Below, piece by piece: positions 1-10,299 of a stretch of 64,000 bases of DNA. The first letter of the stretch is position 1. Every line of letters begins with the position of its first letter. A model generated the notes under the pieces. The model worked only from the letters and a program-made list of their open reading frames with translations. It searched no databases and was not told the DNA's origin. Source of the stretch: Limnobaculum eriocheiris (GTDB lineage: Bacteria > Pseudomonadota > Gammaproteobacteria > Enterobacterales > Enterobacteriaceae); NCBI RefSeq assembly GCF_021010575.1, contig NZ_JAJNAG010000001.1, forward strand, positions 62,001-126,000, read 5' to 3'. The position numbers were made by a program, and so were the translations under genes.

Positions 1-414
1 TTATCCATGTACCGCCTCGATGATGGCATCATCAACGAATACCTGATCCTAATCAGAGGTCAGAGCGGCTTGTGTGTTGGTTTAGTCACCTGCATTGTTA
101 ATTATATTGCCGAGATAAACCGTGGTACAAATAAGACCGGCACCTATCATATCATTGCTCTGGTGATGGGGAAGAGGGGAAATGATAATATCGTACAGGT
201 TAATGTGTTTTTTATAGGGATTGCCCGTCGTCGGTTTTTGATCGCTCATTCGGGCTCAACTCAGTTAATCTACCGCGTTGATTTATTTTTAAATAAAAGT
301 GCGCTTTTCTCAGGCAAAACCATTGATGCTGTACTTTAATTGCATGGGTAATAAAATGTTGATGCTGAACAGAGCAAGAATTAATCATCAGGAAGCCGGT
401 TGGATAACTAAATC
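1..414. other. Region upstream of bolA with no recognisable gene
   Basis: About 410 bases with no reading frame that I can match to a protein family. The plus-strand frame at 7-339 and the minus-strand frame at 82-249 (55 codons) have no recognisable motifs. E. coli has the lipoprotein gene yajG here on the opposite strand, but nothing like its signal peptide and lipobox is visible. The stretch may hold the bolA promoter and perhaps remnants of a lost gene. Confidence 0.4.
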
Positions 415-726
415 ATGATGCAAGAGATTATTAAAAATAAGTTAGCGGTGCTGGAGCCGGTATTTATTGGTGTGGTGAACGAAAGCGATCAACACAATGT
501 GCCAGCGGGTTCAGAAAGCCACTTTAAAGTTGTTATCGCTTCAAGTCACTTTGAAGGGCAGCGCCTACTGGCGCGTCATCGTATAATTTATCAGCTGTTA
601 GAACAGGAGATGCAACAACCAATTCATGCGCTGGCATTGCATACCTATACGCCTGACGAGTGGCAGAAACAGCAGGACTCAGTGCCGGATTCACCCGAGT
701 GCCGTGGCGGTAGCCGTTTTTCATAG
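415..726 (+). CDS. bolA: BolA-family transcriptional regulator / Fe-S trafficking protein
   Basis: 103 residues, about the E. coli BolA length of 105. The family core is clear: the conserved block HNVPAGSESHFKVV (residues 27-40), then RHRIIYQLL and HALALHTYTPDEW, ending with the PECRGG segment. BolA has a class II KH-like fold; in E. coli it affects cell shape and biofilm genes under stress and partners monothiol glutaredoxin in iron-sulfur handling. Two ATG codons at 415 and 418 are possible starts and the first is used here. It precedes tig as in E. coli. Confidence 0.95.
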   Translation: MMQEIIKNKLAVLEPVFIGVVNESDQHNVPAGSESHFKVVIASSHFEGQRLLARHRIIYQLLEQEMQQPIHALALHTYTPDEWQKQQDSVPDSPECRGGSRFS

Positions 727-1042
727 TTATTGAATCAGGATGAAAATCGGGCCTGATATCCATAAAAATAGGCTAATAACCATCGGTTGGGTAAAGTTTC
801 GGGAACTGAATCACGATTTATCTGGTACTAACTCCCTCTCTTTTCTCGACTCATCATCAATGCGCGGCTATAATGCTGCGTCTAATTTTCCGGACTTTAT
901 TCGGGATGCTTCCGACAATAAGGGATAGGGTACCGTAAGCGCGGCCGTCCCGGTCTTAAGAAACGTTTTCAAATTTGCCTGGTGCAACATTGAAAATCGC
1001 TTCTGGAGTTGACCGAGCACTGTGATTTTTTGAGGTAACAAG
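727..1042 (+). promoter_or_regulatory. bolA-tig intergenic region, probable tig promoter/leader
   Basis: About 315 bases without a credible gene. A short frame at 740-928 lacks any family resemblance. An inverted repeat (TTTTCAA at 966-972 with TTGAAAA at 990-996) lies shortly before the tig ribosome-binding region GAGGTAACA. The tig promoter must lie here or read through from bolA, but I cannot place its -35/-10 elements with confidence. Confidence 0.35.
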
Positions 1043-2347
1043 ATGCAAGTTTCCGTTGAAACAACTCAAGGCCTAGGGCGCCGTCTATCAATCGCTGTTG
1101 CGGCTGACGTGATTGAAGAAGCAGTAAAAAAAGAGCTGGTAGATATTGCCAAGAAAGTACGTATCGACGGCTTCCGTAAAGGAAAAGTACCAATGAATAT
1201 TATCGCTCAGCGTTATGGTGCTTCTGCGCGCCAGGACGTGCTGGGTGAGCTGATGCAGCGTCATTTTATTGATGCCATCATCAAAGAAAAAATCAATCCG
1301 GCTGGCGCACCGAAGTATGTACCGGGCGAATACAAGCTGGGTGAAGACTTCAACTATGCGGTAGAGTTTGAAGTGTATCCGGAAGTAGAACTGAAAGACT
1401 TAAACACCATCGAAGTTGAAAAGCCAGTGGTTAACGTGGGTGAAGCCGACGTTGAAACCATGCTGGATACGTTACGCAAGCAGCAGGCAACCTGGAAAGA
1501 AACTGATGGCCAGGCTAAAGCTGAAGATCGCGTAACGGTAGATTTCACCGGTTCTATCGACGGTGAAGAGTTCGAAGGTGGTAAAGCCTCTGATTTCGTT
1601 CTGGCCATGGGCCAGGGCCGTATGATTCCAGGCTTTGAAGAAGGCATTCTGGGTCATAAGAAAGGTGAAGAGTTTACTATCGATGTTAACTTCCCTGACG
1701 ATTACCATGCAGAAAACCTGAAAGGTAAAGCGGCTAAGTTTGCTATCGTTCTGAAGAAAGTTGAAGAGCGTGAACTGCCAGAATTTACACCAGAATTCAT
1801 TTCTCGCTTTGGCGTAGCTGACGGTACGCTGGATGGCTTAAAAGCGGAAGTTCGTAAAAATATGGAACGTGAGCTGAAAGGCGCTATCCGTAATCGCGTT
1901 AAGACTCAGGTTATCGATGGTCTGATCAAAACGAATGAGGTGGATGTTCCTGCTTCACTGGTTGACAGTGAGATCGACGTGCTGCGTCAACAAGCGGCAC
2001 AGCGTTTTGGTGGCAAACAACAGCAAGCGATGGAATTACCTCGCGAACTGTTCGAAGAGCAAGCTAAACGTCGTGTTGTCGTGGGTTTACTGTTAGGTGA
2101 AGTCATTCGTAAGAATGAACTGAAAGCTGACCAGACTCGCGTTAATGCACTGATTGAAGAAATGGCTTCTGCGTATGAAGATCCACAAGAAGTAATTGAG
2201 TTCTATAATAAGAACAGTGAACTGATGAACAACATGCGCAACGTTGCTATGGAAGAAGAAGCAGTAGAAACACTGCTGGCTAACGCTAAAGTAACTGAGA
2301 AGGCTATGTCATTCAGCGAGCTAATGAATCAGACTCCAGCTGCATGA
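1043..2347 (+). CDS. tig: Trigger factor, ribosome-associated chaperone and peptidyl-prolyl isomerase
   Basis: 434 residues against 432 in E. coli. The N-terminal ribosome-binding domain holds the signature GFRKGKVP (residues about 44-51). It is followed by the FKBP-like isomerase domain (about 150-245, with [17 protein letters not shown] and [12 protein letters not shown]) and a long helical C-terminal substrate-cradling domain. The protein sits at the ribosome exit tunnel and shields nascent chains. GAGGTAACA lies just upstream of the ATG. It heads the tig-clpP-clpX-lon chaperone/protease block, conserved in order with E. coli. Confidence 0.98.
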   Translation: MQVSVETTQGLGRRLSIAVAADVIEEAVKKELVDIAKKVRIDGFRKGKVPMNIIAQRYGASARQDVLGELMQRHFIDAIIKEKINPAGAPKYVPGEYKLGEDFNYAVEFEVYPEVELKDLNTIEVEKPVVNVGEADVETMLDTLRKQQATWKETDGQAKAEDRVTVDFTGSIDGEEFEGGKASDFVLAMGQGRMIPGFEEGILGHKKGEEFTIDVNFPDDYHAENLKGKAAKFAIVLKKVEERELPEFTPEFISRFGVADGTLDGLKAEVRKNMERELKGAIRNRVKTQVIDGLIKTNEVDVPASLVDSEIDVLRQQAAQRFGGKQQQAMELPRELFEEQAKRRVVVGLLLGEVIRKNELKADQTRVNALIEEMASAYEDPQEVIEFYNKNSELMNNMRNVAMEEEAVETLLANAKVTEKAMSFSELMNQTPAA

Positions 2348-2400
2348 TAATGCTTTGAGAGCAGACAGAAAGTTGACTTAGTCGCTATTCTTCTGCAAAT

Positions 2401-2434
2401 ATGGCTCGGAGGCTCTGTTTCCGGGCCATTTTTC
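2401..2434 (+). terminator. Terminator-like hairpin between tig and clpP
   Basis: ATGGC-T-CGGA pairs with TCCG-G-GCCAT across a short GC-containing loop, and the arm is followed directly by TTTTTC. This looks like a Rho-independent terminator for tig. clpP starts only about 16 bases later, so its own promoter probably lies upstream of the hairpin, or transcription partly reads through. Confidence 0.6.
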
Positions 2435-2449
2435 TATCAGGAGACCCCA

Positions 2450-3097
2450 ATGTCCTACAGTGGCAAGTTAGATAATTTTTCATCAGATATGGAACAGCCT
2501 ATGGCACCTCACATGGCGTTAGTACCAATGGTGGTTGAGCAGACTTCCCGTGGAGAGCGTTCTTACGATATTTTCTCTCGTCTGTTAAAGGAGCGTATCG
2601 TTTTCCTTAACGGTCAGATTGAAGATCATATGGCGAATCTGATTGTGGCTCAGTTGCTGTTTCTGGAAGCTGAAAACCCGGAAAAAGATATTTTCATGTA
2701 TATCAACTCACCGGGTGGCGTGATCACTTCTGGTATGTCTATTTATGACACCATGCAGTTTATCAAACCTGATGTTAGCACTATGTGTTTAGGTCAGGCT
2801 TGTTCAATGGGTGCGTTTCTGTTGACCGCTGGTGCTGCGGGTAAACGTTTATGTTTACCGAATGCTCGCGTCATGATCCACCAACCATTAGGTGGTTACA
2901 GAGGCCAGGCTTCAGACATTCAGATTCATGCGGAAGAGATCCTGAAGATCAAAGCTAAAATGAATCAACTGATGTCCCACCATAGCGGAAAACCACTTGA
3001 AGATATCGAGCGTGATACTGACCGTGACAGATTCCTGTCCGCTCAGGAAGCGTTGGAGTACGGTTTGATCGATGAAATCGTTACCTCAAGGGTATAA
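2450..3097 (+). CDS. clpP: ATP-dependent Clp protease proteolytic subunit
   Basis: 215 residues, eight more than E. coli ClpP, the extra residues being in the N-terminal propeptide. The mature protein would start near Ala23 ([24 protein letters not shown]), matching E. coli processing. The serine protease triad is visible: Ser119 in [10 protein letters not shown], His144 in MIHQPLGG and Asp193 in DTDRDRF. Two heptamers form the degradation barrel, which docks with ClpX or ClpA. The ATG follows a CAGGAGA ribosome-binding site. clpX follows after 112 bases, so the two are probably co-transcribed. Confidence 0.98.
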   Translation: MSYSGKLDNFSSDMEQPMAPHMALVPMVVEQTSRGERSYDIFSRLLKERIVFLNGQIEDHMANLIVAQLLFLEAENPEKDIFMYINSPGGVITSGMSIYDTMQFIKPDVSTMCLGQACSMGAFLLTAGAAGKRLCLPNARVMIHQPLGGYRGQASDIQIHAEEILKIKAKMNQLMSHHSGKPLEDIERDTDRDRFLSAQEALEYGLIDEIVTSRV

Positions 3098-3209
3098 TCA
3101 TTATCCCTGACATTGAGTCTGTTTAGCGCCTACACTTATAGAAACAGGTAGGCGTCAGGGGAAGTGAAGCAGGATGCGCAAAGAAAGTTTAAATTTATGA
3201 GGTTTACTG

Positions 3210-4481
3210 ATGACAGATAAGGGCAAAGACGGTTCAGGAAAGCTGCTGTACTGTACCTTCTGTGGTAAAAGCCAGCACGAAGTTCGCAAGTTAATCGCTG
3301 GTCCGTCAGTGTATATCTGCGATGAATGTGTCGACTTATGTAACGATATTATTCGCGAAGAGATTAAAGAATTAATCCCACACAGAGAGCGCAATGCACT
3401 GCCTACACCACACGAAATTCGTCAGCATCTTGATGACTATGTGATCGGACAAGAGCAGGCTAAAAAGGTTCTGGCGGTTGCGGTTTACAATCACTATAAG
3501 CGTTTACGTAATAGCGATAGCAGCCACGATGTTGAATTAGGTAAAAGTAATATTTTGCTGATTGGCCCAACGGGTAGCGGTAAAACATTACTGGCGGAAA
3601 CGCTGGCGCGTTTTCTGGATGTGCCATTTACTATGGCGGATGCAACCACATTAACGGAAGCGGGATATGTGGGTGAAGATGTTGAAAACATCATCCAAAA
3701 ACTGCTGCAAAAATGTGATTACGATGTTGAGAAGGCTCAACGCGGTATCGTTTATATCGATGAAATCGATAAGATTTCCCGTAAGTCAGACAATCCGTCT
3801 ATCACCCGTGATGTATCCGGTGAAGGGGTGCAGCAAGCACTGTTGAAGCTGATTGAAGGTACTATTGCTGCCGTTCCTCCGCAGGGTGGACGTAAGCATC
3901 CACAGCAAGAGTTCTTACAGGTAGATACCTCTAAGATCCTGTTTATTTGTGGTGGTGCGTTTGCCGGGTTGGATAAAGTTATCGGCATGCGTATTGAAAC
4001 AGGTACCGGTATCGGCTTTGGCGCAACGGTGAAAAAAGCATCGGATAAAGCCACCGAAGGCGAGCTGTTTAAGCAGGTTGAACCGGGTGATTTGATCAAG
4101 TACGGTTTGATTCCGGAGTTTATTGGTCGTCTGCCGGTAGTGGCTACGCTGGGTGAACTGGATGAGCAAGCGCTGATTCAGATTCTGAAAGAGCCTAAAA
4201 ATGCGTTAACTAAACAGTATCAGGCGCTATTCCACCTTGAAAATGTTGAGCTGGAATTCCGTGATGAAGCGCTGGAAGCCATCGCTAAAAAAGCGATGTC
4301 ACGCAAAACTGGTGCTCGTGGTCTGCGTTCAATCGTTGAGGCGGCATTGCTTAACACCATGTATGACATTCCTTCAATGGAAAATGTGGACAAAGTGGTG
4401 ATCGATGCTTCGGTTATTGAAAATAATACCGATCCACTACTGATTTACAGCCAGGCTGAAGCTCAGGCATCAGGTGAGTAA
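3210..4481 (+). CDS. clpX: ATP-dependent Clp protease ATP-binding subunit ClpX
   Basis: 423 residues, as in E. coli (424). The N-terminal zinc-binding domain has Cys15, Cys18, Cys37 and Cys40. The AAA+ module shows Walker A GPTGSGKT (about 120-127), the pore loop GYVGED, Walker [11 protein letters not shown], the IGFG loop that docks into ClpP, and the sensor region [10 protein letters not shown]. It is a hexameric unfoldase that recognises ssrA-tagged and other substrates and feeds them to ClpP, encoded just upstream. AT-rich spacer with GAGG before the ATG. Confidence 0.98.
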   Translation: MTDKGKDGSGKLLYCTFCGKSQHEVRKLIAGPSVYICDECVDLCNDIIREEIKELIPHRERNALPTPHEIRQHLDDYVIGQEQAKKVLAVAVYNHYKRLRNSDSSHDVELGKSNILLIGPTGSGKTLLAETLARFLDVPFTMADATTLTEAGYVGEDVENIIQKLLQKCDYDVEKAQRGIVYIDEIDKISRKSDNPSITRDVSGEGVQQALLKLIEGTIAAVPPQGGRKHPQQEFLQVDTSKILFICGGAFAGLDKVIGMRIETGTGIGFGATVKKASDKATEGELFKQVEPGDLIKYGLIPEFIGRLPVVATLGELDEQALIQILKEPKNALTKQYQALFHLENVELEFRDEALEAIAKKAMSRKTGARGLRSIVEAALLNTMYDIPSMENVDKVVIDASVIENNTDPLLIYSQAEAQASGE

Positions 4482-4548
4482 TCAATAAAACCATCGCCAG
4501 ATTTTAATAAAATACGGTTAAAAGTGGCGTTGTAATCAGTGATAAAAG

Positions 4549-4577
4549 CAGGGGGATAATATCCTCCTGTTTTTTTA
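4549..4577 (+). terminator. Rho-independent terminator after clpX
   Basis: CAGGGGGA and TCCTCCTG pair (one G-T wobble) around a TAATA loop, followed by a run of seven T. It closes the clpP-clpX unit and separates it from the lon promoter immediately downstream. Confidence 0.85.
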
Positions 4578-4587
4578 TCTTTATCTA

Positions 4588-4617
4588 CCGTTGAATGTAA
4601 TTGAATAGTCCCCATAT
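4588..4617 (+). promoter_or_regulatory. Sigma-32 (heat-shock) type promoter of lon
   Basis: CCGTTGAA (4588-4595) and CCCCATAT (4610-4617) are separated by 14 bases. This matches the known sigma-32 pattern (CTTGAA, 13-15 bases, CCCCAT-T). The E. coli lon promoter has the same GTTGAA / CCCCATATA elements. The lon start codon lies about 85 bases downstream. Confidence 0.8.
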
Positions 4618-4702
4618 ACTCTTTCATGTACTACGTTAATAACGTATCCCCCATTTCCGTTAATGTTTTTGGTTGGCGGAAAACGAACAAAGAGAGAGCT
4701 CT

Positions 4703-7090
4703 ATGAATGCTGAGCGTTCCGAACGCATTGAAATCCCTGCGCTGCCCTTAAGAGACGTGGTGGTTTATCCACACATGGTTATTCCACTGTTTGTTGGAAG
4801 GGAGAAATCTATTCGTTGCCTTGAGGCGGCGATGGATCAGGATAAAAAGGTTCTGATGGTCGCGCAGAAAGACGCCACCATGGATGATCCTGGTGTTAAC
4901 GATCTGTTTTCGGTGGGAACCGTTGCCTCTATTTTACAAATGCTGAAGCTGCCTGACGGTACGGTAAAAGTACTGGTAGAAGGGTTACAGCGTGCTCGTA
5001 TTACCATGCTGGCCGATAACGGCGAGCATTTCTCTGCACAGGCAGAATATATGCCGAGTGCCACTATTGATGAGCAGGAGCAGGAAGTTCTTATCCGCAC
5101 CGCTATCAATCAGTTTGATGGTTACATCAAATTAAATAAAAAGATTCCACCAGAAGTCCTGACTTCCCTGAATGGCATCGAAGATCCTGCTCGTCTGGCG
5201 GATACCATTGCTGCACATATGTCTCTGAAGTTAAGCGACAAGCAAACCGTGCTGGAAATGGTGGATGTGGGTGAGCGTCTGGAATTCCTGATGGCGATGA
5301 TGGAGTCTGAAATTGACCTGCTACAGGTTGAGAAGCGCATCCGTAATCGTGTTAAAAAGCAGATGGAAAAAAGCCAGCGTGAGTACTATCTGAATGAGCA
5401 AATGAAAGCCATTCAGAAAGAGCTGGGGGAGATGGACGATGCGCCGGACGAGATAGAAACCCTTAAGCGCAAAATTGAAGCGGCAAAAATGCCAAAAGAT
5501 GCGCGGGAGAAAACCGAAGCTGAATTGCAGAAGCTGAAGATGATGTCTCCGATGTCCGCTGAAGCCACGGTAGTGCGCGGTTATATTGAGTGGATGCTTC
5601 AGGTGCCATGGAATTCCCGTAGCAAAGTGAAAAAAGATCTGAACAAAGCACAAGAGACTCTGGATACCGATCACTACGGTCTTGACCGGGTGAAAGATCG
5701 TATTCTTGAGTATTTAGCGGTTCAGAGCCGGGTCAGCAAAATTAAAGGGCCGATTCTGTGCCTGGTTGGGCCTCCGGGCGTAGGTAAAACCTCCCTGGGC
5801 CAATCCATTGCTAATGCGACCGGGCGTAAATATGTCCGTATGGCACTGGGTGGCGTGCGTGATGAAGCCGAAATTCGAGGCCACCGTCGTACCTATATCG
5901 GTTCAATGCCGGGCAAACTGATTCAGAAAATGGCCAAGGTTGGAGTGAAAAACCCGCTGTTCCTGCTGGATGAGATTGACAAGATGTCCTCCGACATGCG
6001 CGGTGACCCGGCTTCAGCGCTGTTAGAGGTACTGGATCCGGAACAAAACGTGGCGTTTAACGACCACTATCTGGAAGTGGATTACGATTTGTCCGATGTC
6101 ATGTTTGTTGCCACATCGAACTCCATGAATATTCCTGCGCCGCTATTGGACCGTATGGAAGTGATCCGCTTATCGGGTTATACCGAAGATGAAAAACTGA
6201 ATATTGCTAAACAGCACCTGTTGCCAAAACAGCTTGAGCGTAATGCGTTGAAGAAAGGTGAGTTAACGCTAGATGATTCAGCGATTGTTTCTATGATTCG
6301 CTATTACACCCGTGAGGCTGGCGTTCGTAGCTTAGAGCGTGAAATCTCTAAAGTTTGTCGCAAGGCAGTTAAAACCTTGCTGATGAACAAGAACGTGAAA
6401 CACATTACGGTGAATGCGGATAACCTGAAAGAGTTCCTGGGGGTTCAGCGCTTTGACTATGGTCGTGCGGATAATGAAAATCGTGTAGGCCAGGTAACCG
6501 GTTTGGCGTGGACGGAAGTCGGCGGTGACTTACTGACGATTGAAACCGCCTGTGTACCGGGTAAAGGCAAGCTGACTTACACCGGTTCATTAGGTGAGGT
6601 TATGCAAGAGTCTATTCAGGCTGCTCTTACCGTTGTGCGTGCTCGCGCAGAGAAACTGGGTATTAACGGTGATTTTTACGAAAAACGTGATATTCACGTT
6701 CACGTACCGGAAGGGGCTACACCAAAAGATGGCCCAAGTGCTGGTACCGCCATGTGTACCGCGTTGGTTTCCTGTTTAACCGGTAACCCGGTGCGTGCCG
6801 ATGTTGCCATGACGGGCGAAATTACATTGCGCGGTCAGGTTCTGCCAATTGGTGGTCTGAAAGAGAAGTTACTGGCAGCGCATCGTGGTGGTATTAAGAC
6901 GGTACTGATTCCGGCAGAAAATAAACGCGATTTGGAAGATATTCCGGAAAACGTGATTGCCGATCTGGATATTCATCCGGTAGAGCGCATCGAAGAAGTG
7001 CTTGCACTTGCGCTGCAAAATCCACCGTTTGGCGCTGCGCCAGTGATAGTAAAGAAGCCAACAGCGGCGATAAAAGCATCAAAAAAGTGA
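4703..7090 (+). CDS. lon: ATP-dependent protease Lon (La)
   Basis: 795 residues from the ATG at 4703, aligned with the E. coli start [11 protein letters not shown] and preceded by AAGAGAGAG. An upstream in-frame TTG at 4673 is unlikely to be used. The order is an N-terminal substrate domain, coiled region, AAA+ module (Walker A GPPGVGKT, Walker [11 protein letters not shown]), then the serine-lysine protease domain with PKDGPSAG (catalytic Ser about 679) and [10 protein letters not shown] (Lys about 722). It degrades misfolded and regulatory proteins such as SulA and RcsA in E. coli. The tail is about eleven residues longer than in E. coli. A sigma-32 type promoter precedes it and its own terminator follows. 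Confidence 0.98.
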   Translation: MNAERSERIEIPALPLRDVVVYPHMVIPLFVGREKSIRCLEAAMDQDKKVLMVAQKDATMDDPGVNDLFSVGTVASILQMLKLPDGTVKVLVEGLQRARITMLADNGEHFSAQAEYMPSATIDEQEQEVLIRTAINQFDGYIKLNKKIPPEVLTSLNGIEDPARLADTIAAHMSLKLSDKQTVLEMVDVGERLEFLMAMMESEIDLLQVEKRIRNRVKKQMEKSQREYYLNEQMKAIQKELGEMDDAPDEIETLKRKIEAAKMPKDAREKTEAELQKLKMMSPMSAEATVVRGYIEWMLQVPWNSRSKVKKDLNKAQETLDTDHYGLDRVKDRILEYLAVQSRVSKIKGPILCLVGPPGVGKTSLGQSIANATGRKYVRMALGGVRDEAEIRGHRRTYIGSMPGKLIQKMAKVGVKNPLFLLDEIDKMSSDMRGDPASALLEVLDPEQNVAFNDHYLEVDYDLSDVMFVATSNSMNIPAPLLDRMEVIRLSGYTEDEKLNIAKQHLLPKQLERNALKKGELTLDDSAIVSMIRYYTREAGVRSLEREISKVCRKAVKTLLMNKNVKHITVNADNLKEFLGVQRFDYGRADNENRVGQVTGLAWTEVGGDLLTIETACVPGKGKLTYTGSLGEVMQESIQAALTVVRARAEKLGINGDFYEKRDIHVHVPEGATPKDGPSAGTAMCTALVSCLTGNPVRADVAMTGEITLRGQVLPIGGLKEKLLAAHRGGIKTVLIPAENKRDLEDIPENVIADLDIHPVERIEEVLALALQNPPFGAAPVIVKKPTAAIKASKK

Positions 7091-7122
7091 TGTAGAGCAA
7101 ATATTCTTGATAAAACTAGGGC

Positions 7123-7154
7123 TGGCAAGGGATTTCTCTCTTGCCACTTTTTTT
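7123..7154 (+). terminator. Rho-independent terminator after lon
   Basis: TGGCAAG (7123-7129) pairs with CTTGCCA (7140-7146) and is followed by C and a run of seven T. It lies about 30 bases past the lon stop codon. Confidence 0.85.
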
Positions 7155-7277
7155 ATGTACCGTTAAATTAGTGCCCAGGCTGACTTGCTATCGCTTGTTT
7201 TGCTTGATATAACGGCAGTGGCGTCGTATCCCTATCGATGATCAGGGACGACAATTTATCGTAAAGGGGATTTTATA

Positions 7278-7550
7278 GTGAATAAATCGCAACTGATCGA
7301 CCGAATTGCTGCGGGAGCAGATATTTCTAAGGCCGCAGCTGGCCGCTCATTAGACGCAATCATTGATGCAGTAACTGACGCTCTGAAAAATGGCGATCAA
7401 GTTTCTCTGGTTGGTTTTGGTTCATTTGTTGTTCGTGAGCGTGCTGCCCGTACCGGCCGTAACCCACAAACTGGCAAAGAAATCAAAATTGCAGCAGCAA
7501 AAGTTCCGGCATTCCGCGCAGGTAAAGCGCTGAAAGATGCCGTTAACTAA
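7278..7550 (+). CDS. hupB: DNA-binding protein HU-beta
   Basis: 90 residues, the exact HU length. The HU/IHF signature [21 protein letters not shown] (around residues 46-66) forms the DNA-embracing beta arms, preceded by the helical dimerisation part. The sequence is closer to E. coli HU-beta than HU-alpha, and the position between lon and ppiD is the hupB position. It is an abundant nucleoid protein that bends DNA non-specifically. GTG start preceded by AAAGGGGA. Confidence 0.97.
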   Translation: MNKSQLIDRIAAGADISKAAAGRSLDAIIDAVTDALKNGDQVSLVGFGSFVVRERAARTGRNPQTGKEIKIAAAKVPAFRAGKALKDAVN

Positions 7551-7611
7551 GATTTTTTTGGTTTTTGCCATGTAAGGTATTACCTTAAGGCAATGAACTG
7601 ATAGAATAGAG

Positions 7612-7636
7612 GCGCATCGGATGATGCGCTTTTTTT
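7612..7636 (+). terminator. Rho-independent terminator after hupB
   Basis: GCGCATC (7612-7618) and GATGCGC (7623-7629) form a perfect stem with a four-base loop, followed by a run of T. Confidence 0.9.
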
Positions 7637-7795
7637 ACGCCTTTTTTTGAAGGTTAATATAAACTTATAGCCATCTGTCAGATAAGCACCAATTCTGGCG
7701 GTAAACATATAGACCCGTTGGTAAATCGTCAGATGGCGGTCAACCATATCTATGTTTCATGGTTTAGCTCTATTACAGCGGAGAGTTGTCACCCT

Positions 7796-9682
7796 ATGAT
7801 GGACAATCTACGCGCGGCCTCGAATAGTGTCGTGCTTAAAGTTATCCTTGCTTTGATTATGCTATCGTTTGTTTTGACCGGCGTGGGTAGTTACCTGGTT
7901 GGCGGTTCAAAGTCTTACGTTGCCGAAGTAAACGGACAAGAAATTGATCGCGCCCGGTTTGAGCAGTCGGTCATGAATGAACGTGCTCGTTTACAACAAC
8001 AGCTTGGCGAACAGTTCTCTCAACTGGCAGGCAATGAAGCATACGTGAAGCAGATGCGTCAGCAGGTGCTTAACCGCATGATTAACGATCTGTTACTTGA
8101 CCAATATGCCGCTAAGATTGGCATGGCGATTGGTGACGATCAGGTTAAACTTTCTATTCAGACATCACCAGAGTTTGCTACCGACGGCAAGTTCGATAAC
8201 AGTAAGTATCGTGACTTACTCAATCGCTTCCAGATAGCGCCTGAACAATATGCAGAAATGACGCGTAAACAATTGCTGAGTCAGCAGCTGTTAGCGGCAT
8301 TTGCCGGCACCAATTTCTCTCTGCCGGCTGAAACCGAATCTGTTGTCGCATTGATTCAACAGCAGCGCAATGTTCGTGTTGCCAATATCGATATGAAAGC
8401 GCTGGAAGCCAAGCCTGAAGTTACTCCGACGGCAGAACAGGTCAAAACCTTCTACGATCAGAATAAGAGCCGCTTTACCGCACCAGAAATGGCTCGCGTT
8501 AAATATATTGAAGTCGATGCCGCAAAACTGACAGATGATATCCGCGTTAGCGATCAGGAAGTTGCCGATTTCTATACCAAGAATAAGCCGCTCTATGTTC
8601 AGGCACCCCGCAGCAATTACAGTATTATCGTACTGTCTAAAGAAAGCGATGCTAAAGATGTACTGGCACAGCTGAAAAGTGGTGGTGATTTTGCCGCATT
8701 AGCGAAAGAGAAATCACTGGAAAAAGATTCCGGCGCTAAAGGCGGCGAATTAGGCTGGTTGGAAGCCGCAGCGGTTCCTGATGATATTGCAAAAGCGAAA
8801 TTAATCGAAAAAGGCCAGTTGTCTGATGTGATCCACTCTGATATGGGTTATCTGGTCGTTCGTCTGAATGATATTCAGGCGGCAAAAGAGAAACCTCTGG
8901 AAGAGGTGAAAGCTGAAATTACTAAAAACCTGTTACAGGATAAATCTTATAACAAGTTTGAAGATATTCAGACCAGGTTAATGGATGGCGCAGCCAGCAA
9001 TAACCTGTCTCTGGATGCAGCAGAAAAATCATCAGGTCTGAAAGCCGCTGAAAGTGGCTGGTTATCTCGCGATAATATGCCGAAAGAGCTGGCTTATCCT
9101 GAAGTGGTTCAGGCCATTTTCAGTGGGGATCTGCTGGGTGTGAAGGGTGCTCCGGGTCCTAACTCCGATCTGATTACGGTAGAAGGCGATCGTGCATTTG
9201 TTCTGCGTATTGTTGAGCATCGTCCGGAAGCCGTACAGCCGTTTGAAGAAGTCTCTGCGGATATTACCGAGTTGCTAAAACGCCAGAACGTTATCAAGCT
9301 GGCGCGCGAGCAAGCTGAACAACTGGTTGCTGCACTAAAAACGGATAAAGGTGATGAAGCACTTCAGGCTGCCAAAATTAAGTTTGGTGACAAGAAAGTA
9401 ATTACCCGTATGTCTGAAGATGCACAACTGGCTGAAAGCGTATTTGCGTTACCTCTGCCAAACGATGGCAAACCTTCATACGGTGTATCCAGCGATAAGA
9501 GTGATAATATCGTTTTAGTTGCTCTGGACTCGGTTGAACCGGGCAAAATGGATGCTGCTGCATTAAAAGCATTTAGTGCCCAAATGGCTAATCAGGATAG
9601 CGGTGTAGTACTGGATGCCCTGATCAGCAACCTGCGTCAGCAGGCAAAAATCAAAATGGGTGATTTAGCCAACGTTCAGTAA
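7796..9682 (+). CDS. ppiD: Periplasmic folding chaperone PpiD, membrane-anchored parvulin family
   Basis: 628 residues from the ATG at 7796 (MMDNLRAASN, matching E. coli MMDSLRTAAN), preceded by GGAGAG. An in-frame upstream extension from 7718 has no ribosome-binding site. One N-terminal transmembrane segment (about 13-35) anchors the protein. SurA-like chaperone regions surround a parvulin (PpiC) domain at roughly 266-360 (KSGGDFAALAKEKS, GGELGWL, VIHSDMGYLVVRL). It works at the Sec translocon exit on newly exported proteins. The length agrees with E. coli (623). Confidence 0.95.
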   Translation: MMDNLRAASNSVVLKVILALIMLSFVLTGVGSYLVGGSKSYVAEVNGQEIDRARFEQSVMNERARLQQQLGEQFSQLAGNEAYVKQMRQQVLNRMINDLLLDQYAAKIGMAIGDDQVKLSIQTSPEFATDGKFDNSKYRDLLNRFQIAPEQYAEMTRKQLLSQQLLAAFAGTNFSLPAETESVVALIQQQRNVRVANIDMKALEAKPEVTPTAEQVKTFYDQNKSRFTAPEMARVKYIEVDAAKLTDDIRVSDQEVADFYTKNKPLYVQAPRSNYSIIVLSKESDAKDVLAQLKSGGDFAALAKEKSLEKDSGAKGGELGWLEAAAVPDDIAKAKLIEKGQLSDVIHSDMGYLVVRLNDIQAAKEKPLEEVKAEITKNLLQDKSYNKFEDIQTRLMDGAASNNLSLDAAEKSSGLKAAESGWLSRDNMPKELAYPEVVQAIFSGDLLGVKGAPGPNSDLITVEGDRAFVLRIVEHRPEAVQPFEEVSADITELLKRQNVIKLAREQAEQLVAALKTDKGDEALQAAKIKFGDKKVITRMSEDAQLAESVFALPLPNDGKPSYGVSSDKSDNIVLVALDSVEPGKMDAAALKAFSAQMANQDSGVVLDALISNLRQQAKIKMGDLANVQ

Positions 9683-9728
9683 TACGTGCGGCATACATCG
9701 CATTTAGATGTAACATCTCATCATAATC

Positions 9729-9751
9729 AAAGGCCGCTTTCGCGGCCTTTT
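9729..9751 (+). terminator. Rho-independent terminator after ppiD
   Basis: AAAGGCCGC (9729-9737) pairs with GCGGCCTTT (9742-9750) around a four-base TTTC-type loop, ending in T. Confidence 0.88.
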
Positions 9752-9849
9752 GCATATCTGAAAAACCTGAATTTAACTGAATCACAGAGACGGGCAATCT
9801 GTTATGGCTGTGACCATAAGGCACAGTTTAATAACCAAAGGATATGCAT

Positions 9850-10230
9850 ATGAAAGAATCAGTTCTGACTTTACGCCACTGCCTGTTCCTCGGCGCATTG
9901 TTGCTACCACTTAGCGGTCCGGTTTTTGCCGATAAAGCGCCGTTAAAAGAGAGTATTCCGCCAGCAGCGGCAGTAGCTGTACCAGCACCCGAAGCGGTGT
10001 CGGTTACCAGTAAAGGGAAAAAAGCGTCAGATAACGTTCAGGTGAATATTAATCAGGCTACTGCGGAGCAACTGGCAGAGGTCATGTTGGGAATAGGGCT
10101 GAAAAAGGCCCAAAGCATAGTGAGTTATCGGGAACAGCACGGGCCCTTTGTCAGCATTGAGCGGCTTCAGGATGTACCCGGTATTGGCGCCGCAACAGTT
10201 GAACGTAACTTAACGCGTCTGCAACTTTGA
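9850..10230 (+). CDS. ybaV: ComEA-family helix-hairpin-helix protein (YbaV)
   Basis: 126 residues from the ATG at 9850. The AAAGGA site lies seven bases before it, whereas an ATG at 9844 is too close to that site. A signal peptide is apparent (hydrophobic core LFLGALLLPLSG, cleavage after VFA), then an Ala/Pro-rich linker. The C-terminal domain (about 62-126) holds two helix-hairpin-helix motifs (VNINQATAEQLAEV, LQDVPGIGAATVE). The fold binds DNA; in naturally competent bacteria ComEA captures DNA in the periplasm. Its role in enterics is not established. The ppiD-ybaV order matches E. coli, but fadM (ybaW) is absent. Confidence 0.85.
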   Translation: MKESVLTLRHCLFLGALLLPLSGPVFADKAPLKESIPPAAAVAVPAPEAVSVTSKGKKASDNVQVNINQATAEQLAEVMLGIGLKKAQSIVSYREQHGPFVSIERLQDVPGIGAATVERNLTRLQL

Positions 10231-10261
10231 GTTCTGGTAAACGTTGATAAAACCCATAATG

Positions 10262-10289
10262 ACACCACGCCGGTATGGCGTGGTGTTTA
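10262..10289. terminator. Bidirectional terminator between ybaV and queC
   Basis: ACACCACGCC (10262-10271) and GGCGTGGTGT (10277-10286) form a perfect ten-base stem with a five-base loop and TTT on the plus-strand side. It sits between converging genes. Confidence 0.8.
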
Positions 10290-10299
10290 TCAGAAGAGC

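Noticed and set aside
7-339. 110-codon plus-strand reading frame at the window start
   Set aside because: No family resemblance, no signal or domain, no ribosome-binding site, and low-complexity composition; more likely non-coding or remnant DNA.
4673-4702. TTG-initiated extension of Lon
   Set aside because: The ATG at 4703 aligns exactly with the E. coli start and has a good ribosome-binding site.
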